Part shown: positions 23,366 through 31,149 of the stretch, piece by piece | How positions within the stretch are numbered: the stretch's first letter is position 1 | Layout of the letters: each line of letters opens with the position of its first letter | Assembly: GCA_028819565.1 (NCBI GenBank) | Contig: JAPPLD010000011.1 | Span: 1 to 50,692, forward strand | Origin: Gammaproteobacteria bacterium | GTDB lineage: Bacteria; Pseudomonadota; Gammaproteobacteria; Poriferisulfidales; Poriferisulfidaceae | DNA length: 50,692 bases | Direction of reading: 5' to 3' | The notes under the pieces: generated by a model | Databases searched by the model: none | What the model was told of the DNA's origin: nothing | What the model saw: only the letters and a program-made list of their open reading frames with translations | Position numbers and translations under genes: made by a program

Positions 23366-23794
23366 ATGCGAGCAACTCTGCTCATGCTGTCAGTTGTCGC
23401 ACTGACAGCATTCTCGAACGCTTCGGCTGAAGGGTTGGGGCCGTTCATTCCCAAAGCCAAGGGCGAACAATGCGTGGAACCCACCCAGGTGATGCGTGAG
23501 CGCCACTGGGAATTCATCCTGCACCAGCGCGACGAGACCATGTACAAGGGCATCCGCACCACCCGCCACTCCCTGAAGAACTGCCTGGAATGCCACGTGC
23601 AGCCGGACGAGGAAGGACGCTTTCCGCGGAGCTCCGAGATGAGCCACTTCTGCACCAGTTGCCATGTCTTCGCCGGCATCCGCGTCGACTGCTTCGAATG
23701 CCATGCCGACCGTCCGCATGAGGCCTACAGCATCATCCCTCGCCACTCCCGGCTGAGCCTGAACGACCTGTTCCGCCGGAGGTCCGTCCAATGA
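23366..23794 (+). CDS. dsrJ: DsrJ, periplasmic triheme cytochrome c
   Basis: This 142-residue protein has an N-terminal Sec-type signal or anchor (about residues 1-21). There are three heme sites: CLECH (73-77), CTSCH (96-100) and CFECH (109-113). C36, before the first heme, matches the cysteine known as an unusual heme ligand in A. vinosum DsrJ. It belongs to the DsrMKJOP transmembrane complex and acts on the periplasmic side; its exact substrate is unknown. Its stop overlaps the dsrO start by 4 bp. Confidence 0.95.
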   Translation: MRATLLMLSVVALTAFSNASAEGLGPFIPKAKGEQCVEPTQVMRERHWEFILHQRDETMYKGIRTTRHSLKNCLECHVQPDEEGRFPRSSEMSHFCTSCHVFAGIRVDCFECHADRPHEAYSIIPRHSRLSLNDLFRRRSVQ

Positions 23795-24513
23795 GCCTGG
23801 ATCTCTCCCGGCGCGAATTTCTGCAGGGGGCCGGCGCAGCCGGTGCCCTGACTCTCGCCCCCGGCGTGTTCCTGCACGCCAAGGACCCGGAAGTCCCGGT
23901 GACCGATGCCGTGCGCTGGGGAATGCTGGTCGACACCCGGCTGTGCCAGGAAGACTGCGACGCCTGCGTGACTGCCTGCAACGAGGAACACAACCTGGAG
24001 GATCTCGGCCGCCCCGAAACCGACGCGCAATGGATCCGGAAACTGACCGTCCGCGACCCGCTCGGAGGCCGGACGATCTCGCTGCCGATGATGTGCCAGC
24101 ACTGCGAAAATCCCCCCTGCGTGGATGTTTGCCCGACAGGTGCCTCGTTCCGTCGCGTAGACGGTATCGTGCTGGTCGACAAGCACACCTGTATCGGCTG
24201 CCGCTACTGCATGATGGCCTGCCCCTACAAGGCACGCTCGTTCATCCATGAAAACCTGACCGAACAGCTGCCTCACGCGCCGCGAGGCAAGGGCTGCGTC
24301 GAAAGCTGCACGATGTGCGTGCACAAGGTCGACGCCGGGGAAAACACGACCGCCTGCGCGGAAGCCTGTCATAAGGATGGGCACCAAGCCATCCTGTTCG
24401 GAGACCTGAACGACCCGGACAGCGAAATCTCCAAGCGCATCCAGGAGTTCGGCGCGACGCAGATCCGGGCCGACCTCGGGCTCAACACCGGCGTACGCTA
24501 CCAGAACCTATGA
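23791..24513 (+). CDS. dsrO: DsrO, periplasmic iron-sulfur protein with Tat signal
   Basis: This 240-residue ferredoxin-like protein begins LSRREFLQGAGAAG, a twin-arginine signal ending near residue 30. Four [4Fe-4S] sets are visible: CQEDCDACVTAC, CQHCENPPCVDVC, CIGCRYCMMAC and CTMCVHK followed by CAEAC. It links DsrJ and DsrP electronically within DsrMKJOP. It overlaps dsrJ and dsrP by 4 bp each, so translation is coupled. Confidence 0.96.
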   Translation: MSLDLSRREFLQGAGAAGALTLAPGVFLHAKDPEVPVTDAVRWGMLVDTRLCQEDCDACVTACNEEHNLEDLGRPETDAQWIRKLTVRDPLGGRTISLPMMCQHCENPPCVDVCPTGASFRRVDGIVLVDKHTCIGCRYCMMACPYKARSFIHENLTEQLPHAPRGKGCVESCTMCVHKVDAGENTTACAEACHKDGHQAILFGDLNDPDSEISKRIQEFGATQIRADLGLNTGVRYQNL

Positions 24514-25709
24514 GCGTCGCCTCGATCCGCTACGCCACCCTGGACGCCGGTCGCAGTTACTGGGGCCTGCTCGCCGTGCTGGCGGGCGTGACGCTGGTCG
24601 GATTGGCCGGATTCCTCCATCTGGAACACGAGGGGCATTGGATCACCGGCATGAACAACCAGGTCGTGTGGGGCATCCCGCACGTCTTTGCCGTGTTCCT
24701 GATCGTCGCCGCATCCGGCGCGCTGAATGTCGCGTCCATCGCCTCCGTATTCGGACAAGTCACCTACAAGCCACTGGCCCGCCTGTCCGGGCTGCTGGCC
24801 GCAGGTCTCCTGATCGGCGGTTTGGTCATCCTGGTGCTGGACCTCGGCCGGCCGGACCGGCTGATCGTGGCCATGACCTACTACAACTTCAAGTCCATCT
24901 TCGCCTGGAACATCTTCCTGTACACCGGGCTGCTGGCCGTGATCGCCCTATATATGTTCGTGCTGTTCCAGCCTGCATTCGCCCGCTGGACCCGGGCCGC
25001 CGGCACCCTGGCCTTGCTGTGGCGCCTCATCCTGACCACCGGTACCGGCGCCATCTTCGGTTTTCTGGTCGCCCGCCAAGGGTACGACGCGGCCATCATG
25101 GCACCCCTGTTCATCATCATGTCGTTCTCGTTCGGCACGGCCGTGTTCATGCTGGTCCTGACCGCGGCCTGCCACGGTTCCGGGCGAGTGCTCGGTGACG
25201 CCCTGCTGTTCCGCCTGAAGAACCTGCTCGCCGTATTCGTCTCTGCGGTGCTTTACTTCGTCCTGGCGTACCACATCACCAACCTCTATGCCACCGAGCA
25301 CCATGGCTATGAGGCATTCATCCTGAATTTCGAGAGCCTGTACTCGAAGCTTTTCTGGATCGGACAGGTTGGCTTCGGTTCTCTTGTGCCGCTCGCCCTG
25401 TTCTACGCCCCGAGGACTCGGACCTGCCGCATCAGCACGCATGTCGGCGCAGGGCTGGTCATCCTCGGTGGCCTGATCCAGATGTACGTCATCATCATCG
25501 GCGGGCAAGCGTACCCGCTGGTCCTGTTCCCCGGCATGGAGGAAAGCAGTTCGTTCTATGACGGCGTGGTTGCCTCCTATATCCCGAGCATCTGGGAATT
25601 CCTGCTGGGCTTCACCGGTGTTGCCATCAGCTTGATTGTTGTGGTCGCGGGCCTCGGCGCATTGGGCATCCTCCCCGAGGACCTGTCGGATCCCAAGCCG
25701 GCCGGATAG
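24510..25709 (+). CDS. dsrP: DsrP, NrfD-like membrane quinone-interacting subunit
   Basis: This 399-residue NrfD/PsrC-family integral membrane protein has about ten hydrophobic helices, for example YWGLLAVLAGVTLVGLAGF and PHVFAVFLIVAASGALNVAS. The LVLDLGRPDRL motif after the third helix is typical of the family. It exchanges electrons between quinone and DsrO. Last membrane component of the DsrMKJOP set. Confidence 0.95.
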   Translation: MSVASIRYATLDAGRSYWGLLAVLAGVTLVGLAGFLHLEHEGHWITGMNNQVVWGIPHVFAVFLIVAASGALNVASIASVFGQVTYKPLARLSGLLAAGLLIGGLVILVLDLGRPDRLIVAMTYYNFKSIFAWNIFLYTGLLAVIALYMFVLFQPAFARWTRAAGTLALLWRLILTTGTGAIFGFLVARQGYDAAIMAPLFIIMSFSFGTAVFMLVLTAACHGSGRVLGDALLFRLKNLLAVFVSAVLYFVLAYHITNLYATEHHGYEAFILNFESLYSKLFWIGQVGFGSLVPLALFYAPRTRTCRISTHVGAGLVILGGLIQMYVIIIGGQAYPLVLFPGMEESSSFYDGVVASYIPSIWEFLLGFTGVAISLIVVVAGLGALGILPEDLSDPKPAG

Positions 25710-25718
25710 GCTTCATCC

Positions 25719-27092
25719 ATGCCCGGCCAGAACCGCCGGATCTACCTGTCGGCAAGCCGGAAGTCCAGCGGCAAGACCTGTCTCTCCATCGGCCTGCTGC
25801 ATGCGCTCGGCCAGCGAGGAATCACAACCCAGCCTTTCAAGAAAGGGCCTGACTACATCGACCCGATGTGGCTGTCCCGCGCCGCAGGGCAACCCTGCTA
25901 CAACCTGGACTACAACACGCAGACCGACCGCGAAATCCTTGAGACCGCGGCTCGTGCCGTAACCGCAGACTGTTCCCTGATCGAGGGCAACTTGGGGCTG
26001 TTCGACGGCATGGCGGAAGACGGTTCCGACAGCAATGCGGCTCTCGCCAAACTGCTCCAGGCACCCATTGCGCTCGTGCTGGACTGCGAAGGAATGACCC
26101 GCGGCATCGCGCCATTGGTCCTTGGCTACCAGGAGTTCGACTCCGAACTGCGATGGGCTGGCGTGATTCTCAACCGGACCGGCGGCAGCCGGCACGAATC
26201 CAAGCTCATCCATGCTTTGGAACAGCACACCGACCTGCCGGTATTGGGTGCCGTCGGAAGATCCCCGGACATGCAACTGACCGAGCGTCACCTTGGGCTT
26301 GTCACCCATATGGAACAGGCCGACGCGGATCAACGTATCGAAAAAATGGGTCAGGCCGTGGCTGGGAGTGTTGATGTCGATCGACTGATCGACCGGGCAA
26401 GTAGTCCGGCTGCGGATTCGGAAACTGAAACACCAGCATCTCTGCCCGTGCCGGACCTGCGCATCGGCTATGCCCGGGATGCCGCATTCGGGTTCTACTA
26501 CGCGGATGATCTGGAACAGTTCGTTCAATTGGGTGCGGAGTTAGTACCGTTTGATGCGCTACATGACACCAAGCTCCCCGAGGTGGATGGTCTGTGGCTC
26601 GGTGGCGGGTTTCCAGAAACCCAAGCCGAAGCCCTGTCGGCCAATGTCCCAATGAAGGAGGCTCTGCGCGACCGCATTGCGGCTGGATTACCGACCTACG
26701 CTGAGTGTGGCGGTCTTATGTACTTGTCCAGGCAACTCTCCTGGGAAGGTCAGACTCACGAGATGGTCGGCGTTGTCCCCGGTGATTGCGTGATGGATTC
26801 GCGCCCGCAAGGGCGAGGACTGGTGGAGCTGGAAACCACCGTCGACTTCCCTTGGTCCGAGGTGCCCTCAGAACTGCGAGTGCCCGCACACGAATTTCAC
26901 TACTCGCGTCTTGAAAATCTGGATGGCGGCCTTCGCTGGGGTTGGCGGGTCCGGCGCGGCACCGGCACGACCGAGGAAATGGATGGGCTGATCTTAGGCA
27001 ATCTGTTTGCCAGTTATTGCCACCTGCGCCACACGGAACGCTTCGAATGGATCCGCTATTTTCTAGAGTTTGTGAGGAAAAAGTTTCCATAA
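25719..27092 (+). CDS. dsrN: DsrN, siroheme amidase (CobB/CbiA-like glutamine amidotransferase)
   Basis: This 457-residue protein is related to cobyrinic acid a,c-diamide synthase. The ATP-binding P-loop region reads LSASRKSSGKT (around residue 10), followed by KKGPDYIDPMWL. The C-terminal class I amidotransferase domain has AECGGLMYLS, its catalytic cysteine in ECGG, and HEFHYSRL. In A. vinosum DsrN amidates the siroheme of DsrAB. The gene follows dsrP by 9 bp and ends the recognisable operon; dsrR and dsrS, next in A. vinosum, are absent here. The following 100 bp is extremely AT-rich, marking an island border. Confidence 0.95.
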   Translation: MPGQNRRIYLSASRKSSGKTCLSIGLLHALGQRGITTQPFKKGPDYIDPMWLSRAAGQPCYNLDYNTQTDREILETAARAVTADCSLIEGNLGLFDGMAEDGSDSNAALAKLLQAPIALVLDCEGMTRGIAPLVLGYQEFDSELRWAGVILNRTGGSRHESKLIHALEQHTDLPVLGAVGRSPDMQLTERHLGLVTHMEQADADQRIEKMGQAVAGSVDVDRLIDRASSPAADSETETPASLPVPDLRIGYARDAAFGFYYADDLEQFVQLGAELVPFDALHDTKLPEVDGLWLGGGFPETQAEALSANVPMKEALRDRIAAGLPTYAECGGLMYLSRQLSWEGQTHEMVGVVPGDCVMDSRPQGRGLVELETTVDFPWSEVPSELRVPAHEFHYSRLENLDGGLRWGWRVRRGTGTTEEMDGLILGNLFASYCHLRHTERFEWIRYFLEFVRKKFP

Positions 27093-27231
27093 AAAATAAG
27101 TTATCAACTATATATTCTATATTTATTATAAAATTTCACATTATTTTTTCATAAAAAGTATGTTATTATGTCTTATGCCGATATGAGAATAGGATTTCTT
27201 GACTCATGTGGCAACATATGGAGGAAGAATT

Positions 27232-28494
27232 ATGCTTGTATCGTTCGCAGTCGAAAACTGGACCTGCTTCCGGAACCGACAGGAATTTAGTATGGAAACA
27301 GTCGGCCGGGTTGAAGACGATTTTGCATTCAATACCGAGGTTAGCCGATATCCACGACTCAACCGGGTGGCAACTATTTACGGTCCAAATGGGAGCGGTA
27401 AATCTCGTTTTGTCGAAGCCCTGGCTTTTATGAGAGATTTTGTCATGGAATCAGCAGGTGAAACCCAAGCGGGGGATTCTATTGATGTTGAACCATTTTG
27501 CTTCGACTCTCTATCCCTCGAAAAACCAACTCAGTTTGAAATTGTATTCATTCAAAAGAATACCGTATATGAGTACGGCTTCGCAGTCGACAATGAAAAA
27601 GTATGGGATGAATGGCTTTTCGTCCGTCCACCCGGTGGACGCATTCAACGATGGTTTAGACGAAGCTTTGATCCATCATCCGGGAAGCATGAATGGGTTT
27701 TTGGTCCTTCCTTTCAGGGTGCCCGAAATATGTGGCGTACCGCTACCCGCCCAAATGCTCTGTATGTCTCTACAGCAGCCCAACTGAACAGTAAATCTCT
27801 GTACCCAGTCATGGAATGGTTTCAAAATCTTGGAGTTTATCGATCAGATGAGGTTCTTTCCTGGTTCACATCTGAATTTCTCATGAATGAAAGCGACGGC
27901 TATGCACGTGTAATTGACTTCCTGAACCAAGCCGACATCCAGGTCTCTGACATCAAAGTCCGGGAAGAAGATATAGACCTTGAAATGGCAGGATCGCTCA
28001 TTCGCATGGGAGATATGGAGCGCCTAAAAAATTTAGCAGGTCAAAAAGTTCCTAGACCAGAATTCGGACTACCCATCGAAAATTCTGACGATCTCGCTTA
28101 CCTAGATTTCAATGAGCAATCGGATGGCACCCAGCGTATGTATGCATTCGCGGGTTTTTGGCTTGATGTCATTGACCACGAACGAGTCATGGTCGTCGAT
28201 GAATTAGACCGTAGCCTACACCCCCACCTTGCCAAGTTTTTGATCGAGTTCATCAACCGCCCGAACAAAACTCGGGCCCAATTGATCGCAACCACCCATA
28301 ACGTGGTGTTGCTTCAAAATCAAGATGTCCTTGATCGAAATCAAGTATGGTTCATGGAAAAAGATGCAAATCAGGCCGCATCGCTTGTGCCGTTGTCCGA
28401 CTATCGCCCGCGCAAGAAAGAATCGTTACTACGTGGCTATCTTGGAGGACGCTATGGTGCGATTCCCAATGTCTCAGATCCCAGACTCAATTGA
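27232..28494 (+). CDS. AAA-family ATPase, first gene of an AbiL/RloAB-like defence pair
   Basis: This 420-residue SMC/ABC-like ATPase has the N-terminal FAVENWTCFRNRQEFS common to AAA_15/AAA_21 proteins, Walker A GPNGSGKS (51-58), signature-like SDGTQRMYAF, Walker B VMVVDELDRSLHP and the switch TTHN. Paired with a RloB protein 6 bp downstream, it matches the AbiLi/RloA plus AbiLii/RloB pair known from abortive-infection systems. The start at ATG 27232 has a strong GGAGG; an earlier start at 27199 lacks one. Codon use and AT content differ from the dsr genes, so it is likely acquired. The defence role is inferred from family pairing. Confidence 0.85.
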   Translation: MLVSFAVENWTCFRNRQEFSMETVGRVEDDFAFNTEVSRYPRLNRVATIYGPNGSGKSRFVEALAFMRDFVMESAGETQAGDSIDVEPFCFDSLSLEKPTQFEIVFIQKNTVYEYGFAVDNEKVWDEWLFVRPPGGRIQRWFRRSFDPSSGKHEWVFGPSFQGARNMWRTATRPNALYVSTAAQLNSKSLYPVMEWFQNLGVYRSDEVLSWFTSEFLMNESDGYARVIDFLNQADIQVSDIKVREEDIDLEMAGSLIRMGDMERLKNLAGQKVPRPEFGLPIENSDDLAYLDFNEQSDGTQRMYAFAGFWLDVIDHERVMVVDELDRSLHPHLAKFLIEFINRPNKTRAQLIATTHNVVLLQNQDVLDRNQVWFMEKDANQAASLVPLSDYRPRKKESLLRGYLGGRYGAIPNVSDPRLN

Positions 28495-28500
28495 CAAAGC

Positions 28501-29151
28501 ATGCCCCCGCAAAAGTCTCGACGAGTCAAGCGCGGCCATCCCCGTAGAAGCGGAAAACCGCGCATCCTAATCCTATGCGAAGGCACGAGAACTGAACCAA
28601 ATTATTTTGAAGGATTGAAAAGATCAAAAGCCCTCACCAGTGTGGTCGTGCGTACCCTGCGGCCGGGTCAAGTTGGCCCAACCGGATTGCTGAAGCGTAT
28701 ACGCGAGGAATTGAAAGAAGATTCGGGCTGGGATGAGGTCTACTGCGTTCTTGACCATGATGGGCGGGATGCGGAAATCGATTCTTTCGAGAAGAAACTA
28801 GCGGCCGTTGACCTTCAGGCTGATTCCTGCGACGTCAAAATGGTTCTTTCTCGGCCCTGCTTTGAATTTTGGCTGCTTCTACATTTCGAAATTACTGATC
28901 GTCCATTTTCCTCAGGGCCTCGTGGCACCGAATGCGAAGATGTGATCAAGCGACTTGGACGTCATCTGGATGTATATAATAAAAACGACTCCCAAGTTTT
29001 CGAGAAATGCCGAGAACATATTCATACCGCTCTCGACAATGCCGAGCGGCTGCGAAGAACTGCACGCTCACTCCCAGAGTCCCCTTCTGCCCCGCAAACG
29101 CAAATCGAGACCCTCGTTCGGCGACTTCTGAAACTCTCCCGAGGTTGGTAA
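28501..29151 (+). CDS. RloB-family protein (AbiLii-like), partner of the ATPase
   Basis: This 216-residue RloB-family protein has basic residues at the start, then RILILCEGTRTEPNYFEGL with conserved E27, CVLDHDGRD with D85-x-D87, and SRPCFEFWLLLHF (118-129). These acidic positions recall TOPRIM nuclease sites. It starts 6 bp after the ATPase stop, so the two are one transcription unit. In abortive-infection pairs this protein is taken to be the effector; the nuclease activity here is inference. Confidence 0.85.
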   Translation: MPPQKSRRVKRGHPRRSGKPRILILCEGTRTEPNYFEGLKRSKALTSVVVRTLRPGQVGPTGLLKRIREELKEDSGWDEVYCVLDHDGRDAEIDSFEKKLAAVDLQADSCDVKMVLSRPCFEFWLLLHFEITDRPFSSGPRGTECEDVIKRLGRHLDVYNKNDSQVFEKCREHIHTALDNAERLRRTARSLPESPSAPQTQIETLVRRLLKLSRGW

Positions 29152-29186
29152 AATCAAACTGGCTCGGCAAGCTATCCGGTTTTTCG

Positions 29187-29426
29187 ATGGAAGAATCCAC
29201 AATCACATCAAGAGGGCGAACTACTCTGCCCAAACCCGTGCGTGAAGCACTCGGAGTCGCCCCGGGAGATCGTGTGCGCTATGTCATCCTGGATGATGGT
29301 GTCCGCATCTTGCCAAGGCGGTCTATTGAGAGTCTGTTCGGTGCACTCAAATCACAGTACCGTGGACCGCCAGCGACACTGGAAGATATGGACCGTGCCA
29401 TCGCGAAAGGAGCATGCGAAGAATAA
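29187..29426 (+). CDS. AbrB/MazE-fold DNA-binding protein (antitoxin-like)
   Basis: The 79-residue protein from ATG 29187 begins ESTITSRGRTTLPKPVREALGVAPGDRVRYVI, in parts TITSRGRTTLPKPV and REALGVAPGDRVRY, the swapped-hairpin AbrB/SpoVT fold of many antitoxins. Its C-terminal half (PPATLEDMDRAIAKGA) resembles the toxin-wrapping tail of VapB-type antitoxins. A PIN toxin would be expected next but none follows. It may regulate the defence pair 35 bp upstream, or be the surviving half of a toxin-antitoxin locus. A decayed second copy lies at 30137-30290. Confidence 0.8.
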   Translation: MEESTITSRGRTTLPKPVREALGVAPGDRVRYVILDDGVRILPRRSIESLFGALKSQYRGPPATLEDMDRAIAKGACEE

Positions 29427-29493
29427 TTGTCCGATGTTCTAATTTTCAAATGCTGCGGGTCATGGCGGATGCTCGCCGCCTAAAAAACAACTC

Positions 29494-29754
29494 TCATCTC
29501 TGTGGCCTGATTACCCAAATAAATCGGCATGTGTACGATTCTATGAGAGTGGTCAAACGCTCATCCTCACGCCAAATGAGAAGCCCGTCAGGCTCGATAT
29601 AACACTCCCGACAATCAGCCCAATACCCAAAAAGATCGTGAGGTCTATTGCGCTTATCTAATGGCTCGTTGGAGACTAACTTATCTATGATCTGCTGGAG
29701 TTTTTTCGGGTCTTTGCCGCGGCGGCTTGCTCTTTAATGTCTTTTTTGAGAAGT
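29494..29754 (-). pseudogene. decayed YafQ-type toxin gene
   Basis: The minus strand reads KRH-stop-RASRRGKDPKKLQQIIDKL, continues EPLDKRNRPHDLFGYWADCRECYIEPDGLLIWRED, and then loses the family pattern. In pieces, LDKRNRPHDLFGYW matches LDERYRDHALAGQW and CYIEPDGLLIWR matches CHLRPDLVLIYR of the intact YafQ at 9229-9510. There is an internal TAA near the start, no initiation codon, and the final RxGSH segment is out of frame. It is a toxin relic with no antitoxin beside it on this strand. Confidence 0.78.
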
Positions 29755-29784
29755 CTAACAATTTGATTTACATTCCTAGTATCT

Positions 29785-30105
29785 TCAGTCTTCGGTCTCG
29801 CAGCGGTAATCGGGGAATCCCGCCTCGGCCATTGCAAGTTCTTTCACGCAGCACCGCACACCCGACGCGGTCACCGTATCCGGTCCATGCGAAATAATTT
29901 TGGAAGCGACACACTGTTCTATCAGATCCATTGTGCCGTCAGCGTCCTGGATGAGAAGATAGGCAGCTTCACGGTCCAAGGCTGTGGCACAGAAATTCGG
30001 TGCGTCTGCCTCTAGCGCGCGGCATATTTTGTCGGCGTCTTCCTGCCAACCAGCCGCCGCCTGAGTCGCGACTGCCAGTAGTGCTGAAAATGCTAGTATT
30101 TTCAT
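29785..30105 (-). CDS. small secreted cysteine-rich protein of unknown function
   Basis: The 106-residue protein begins with a signal peptide (MKILAFSALLAVATQAAAG, cleaved near residue 19) and has a strong AGGAGG ribosome site 6 nt before the start. The mature part has six cysteines (in KICRAL, FCATAL, EQCVAS, RCCVKE and YRCETE), suggesting disulfides in the periplasm. I do not recognise the family. It lies between toxin-gene relics, yet looks intact and well translated. Confidence 0.72.
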   Translation of the reverse strand: MKILAFSALLAVATQAAAGWQEDADKICRALEADAPNFCATALDREAAYLLIQDADGTMDLIEQCVASKIISHGPDTVTASGVRCCVKELAMAEAGFPDYRCETED

Positions 30106-30136
30106 GATGTGCCTCCTGTTATGAAAGGGGAATTAT

Positions 30137-30290
30137 ATGCAATGCCAGCCAAAGGTTGTTTTTAGAGGATAGGTCACGCTGCTCAAATTTGTCCGTAAAG
30201 CACTCGGAATCCACCCAAGAGACTGCATTCGTTACACCATACGTGTAGAGAGATTTGGATTCTTTCCGCGAAACCAACAGTCCGATCATC
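30137..30290 (+). pseudogene. decayed copy of an AbrB-type antitoxin gene
   Basis: From an ATG at 30137 the frame reads eleven codons to FRG, then a TAG, then VTLLKFVRKALGIHPRDCIRYTI. This aligns position by position with SRGRTTLPKPVREALGVAPGDRVRYVI of the gene at 29187: RG-stop replaces RGR and the PRN near 30283 replaces PRR. The nucleotide similarity is also clear. One premature stop and many substitutions show an old duplicate or a related relic. Confidence 0.75.
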
Positions 30291-30350
30291 TATCCCCCCC
30301 AATCGACGGAATGCCAACAAATTGAAAGCGAGGAATAGTTGTTCCGTCTT

Positions 30351-31061
30351 TCAATCTTGTTCGCGACCTTCCTCTTGCAAAACCTTTGACAAGGCTGCCG
30401 CAATTAGCCCTGCCGGTACAGCCACAATACCCAAACCGCACATGAGAATCAAAAAAGTGAACAGTTTTCCCCCTGCGGTTATGGGATAGAAATCTCCGTA
30501 ACCAACAGTAGTCAAGGTCGTTACCGCCCACCACAAACTATGAAAAATCGACGGGAAGTTTTCAGGCTGAGCCTCATTTTCAAAGTAATAGATCCCTGCA
30601 GCCGAGAAATAAAGCAGCATCAGCGTGATACATGGAAATACAAGAGCTTCGGCTTTGGCATGCGAGAGAGCTTTTCCAAAGCGTTCCATTGCTTTGCTGT
30701 ATTGAGCCATTTTCAAAATTCGGAAAATACGCAATAACCGAAAAACGCGTATGGAGCGAAGATCAATTCCAAGGGCAAGATAAAACGGAAGAATGGCAAG
30801 CAAGTCAATAATTCCGTAAAAACTGAAGATATAGTCTTTTTTGCTGGGTGCAGTAGCAACTCGCAAAACATATTCAACTGTAAACAGCACAGTGACTACA
30901 ACTTCTGACAGATTAAGGAGTTCCTTAGTTGTAGAAGACAGGCCCGGCAATGTTTCAATCGACAAGGTGATAATCGAGAAAACGATTAAGAAGAGAACAA
31001 AAAAATCGAACGTGCGACCCGCGGTCGTATCGGATCGTTGCACAATGTCATAGATTTTCAT
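30351..31061 (-). CDS. voltage-gated potassium channel (Kv type)
   Basis: This 236-residue inner-membrane protein has six transmembrane helices. S4 carries regularly spaced arginines in LRSIRVFRLLRIFRILK, the voltage sensor. The pore loop has TTLTTVGYGDFYP with the TVGYGD selectivity filter, and the last helix ends near IAAALSKVLQ. This is the KvAP-like minimal layout without cytoplasmic RCK domains. It lies 88 bp downstream of the sox cluster on the same strand, with its own AGGAG-like ribosome site, and is not obviously part of sulfur metabolism. Confidence 0.93.
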   Translation of the reverse strand: MKIYDIVQRSDTTAGRTFDFFVLFLIVFSIITLSIETLPGLSSTTKELLNLSEVVVTVLFTVEYVLRVATAPSKKDYIFSFYGIIDLLAILPFYLALGIDLRSIRVFRLLRIFRILKMAQYSKAMERFGKALSHAKAEALVFPCITLMLLYFSAAGIYYFENEAQPENFPSIFHSLWWAVTTLTTVGYGDFYPITAGGKLFTFLILMCGLGIVAVPAGLIAAALSKVLQEEGREQD

Positions 31062-31149
31062 TTTCAGTCTCCTGAGTTGTACTGGGCTACTGATATCCGC
31101 TGAATCTACGGATATTGATATTTGCTTTTTTATCCGGTTCCGGGATCCT

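Noticed and set aside
27093-27231. dsrR or dsrS after dsrN
   Set aside because: The gap is AT-rich and non-coding, and the next genes are defence-type; neither gene is recognisable in the window.
29414-29602. Possible PIN toxin downstream of the AbrB-type gene
   Set aside because: The translated frame has no PIN acids or DTN motif; the other strand holds the YafQ relic instead.
31093-31115. Terminator after the sox cluster (ATATCCG/CGGATAT)
   Set aside because: The 7-bp stem is perfect but no T-run follows on the minus strand, and it lies close to the promoter of the K+ channel gene.
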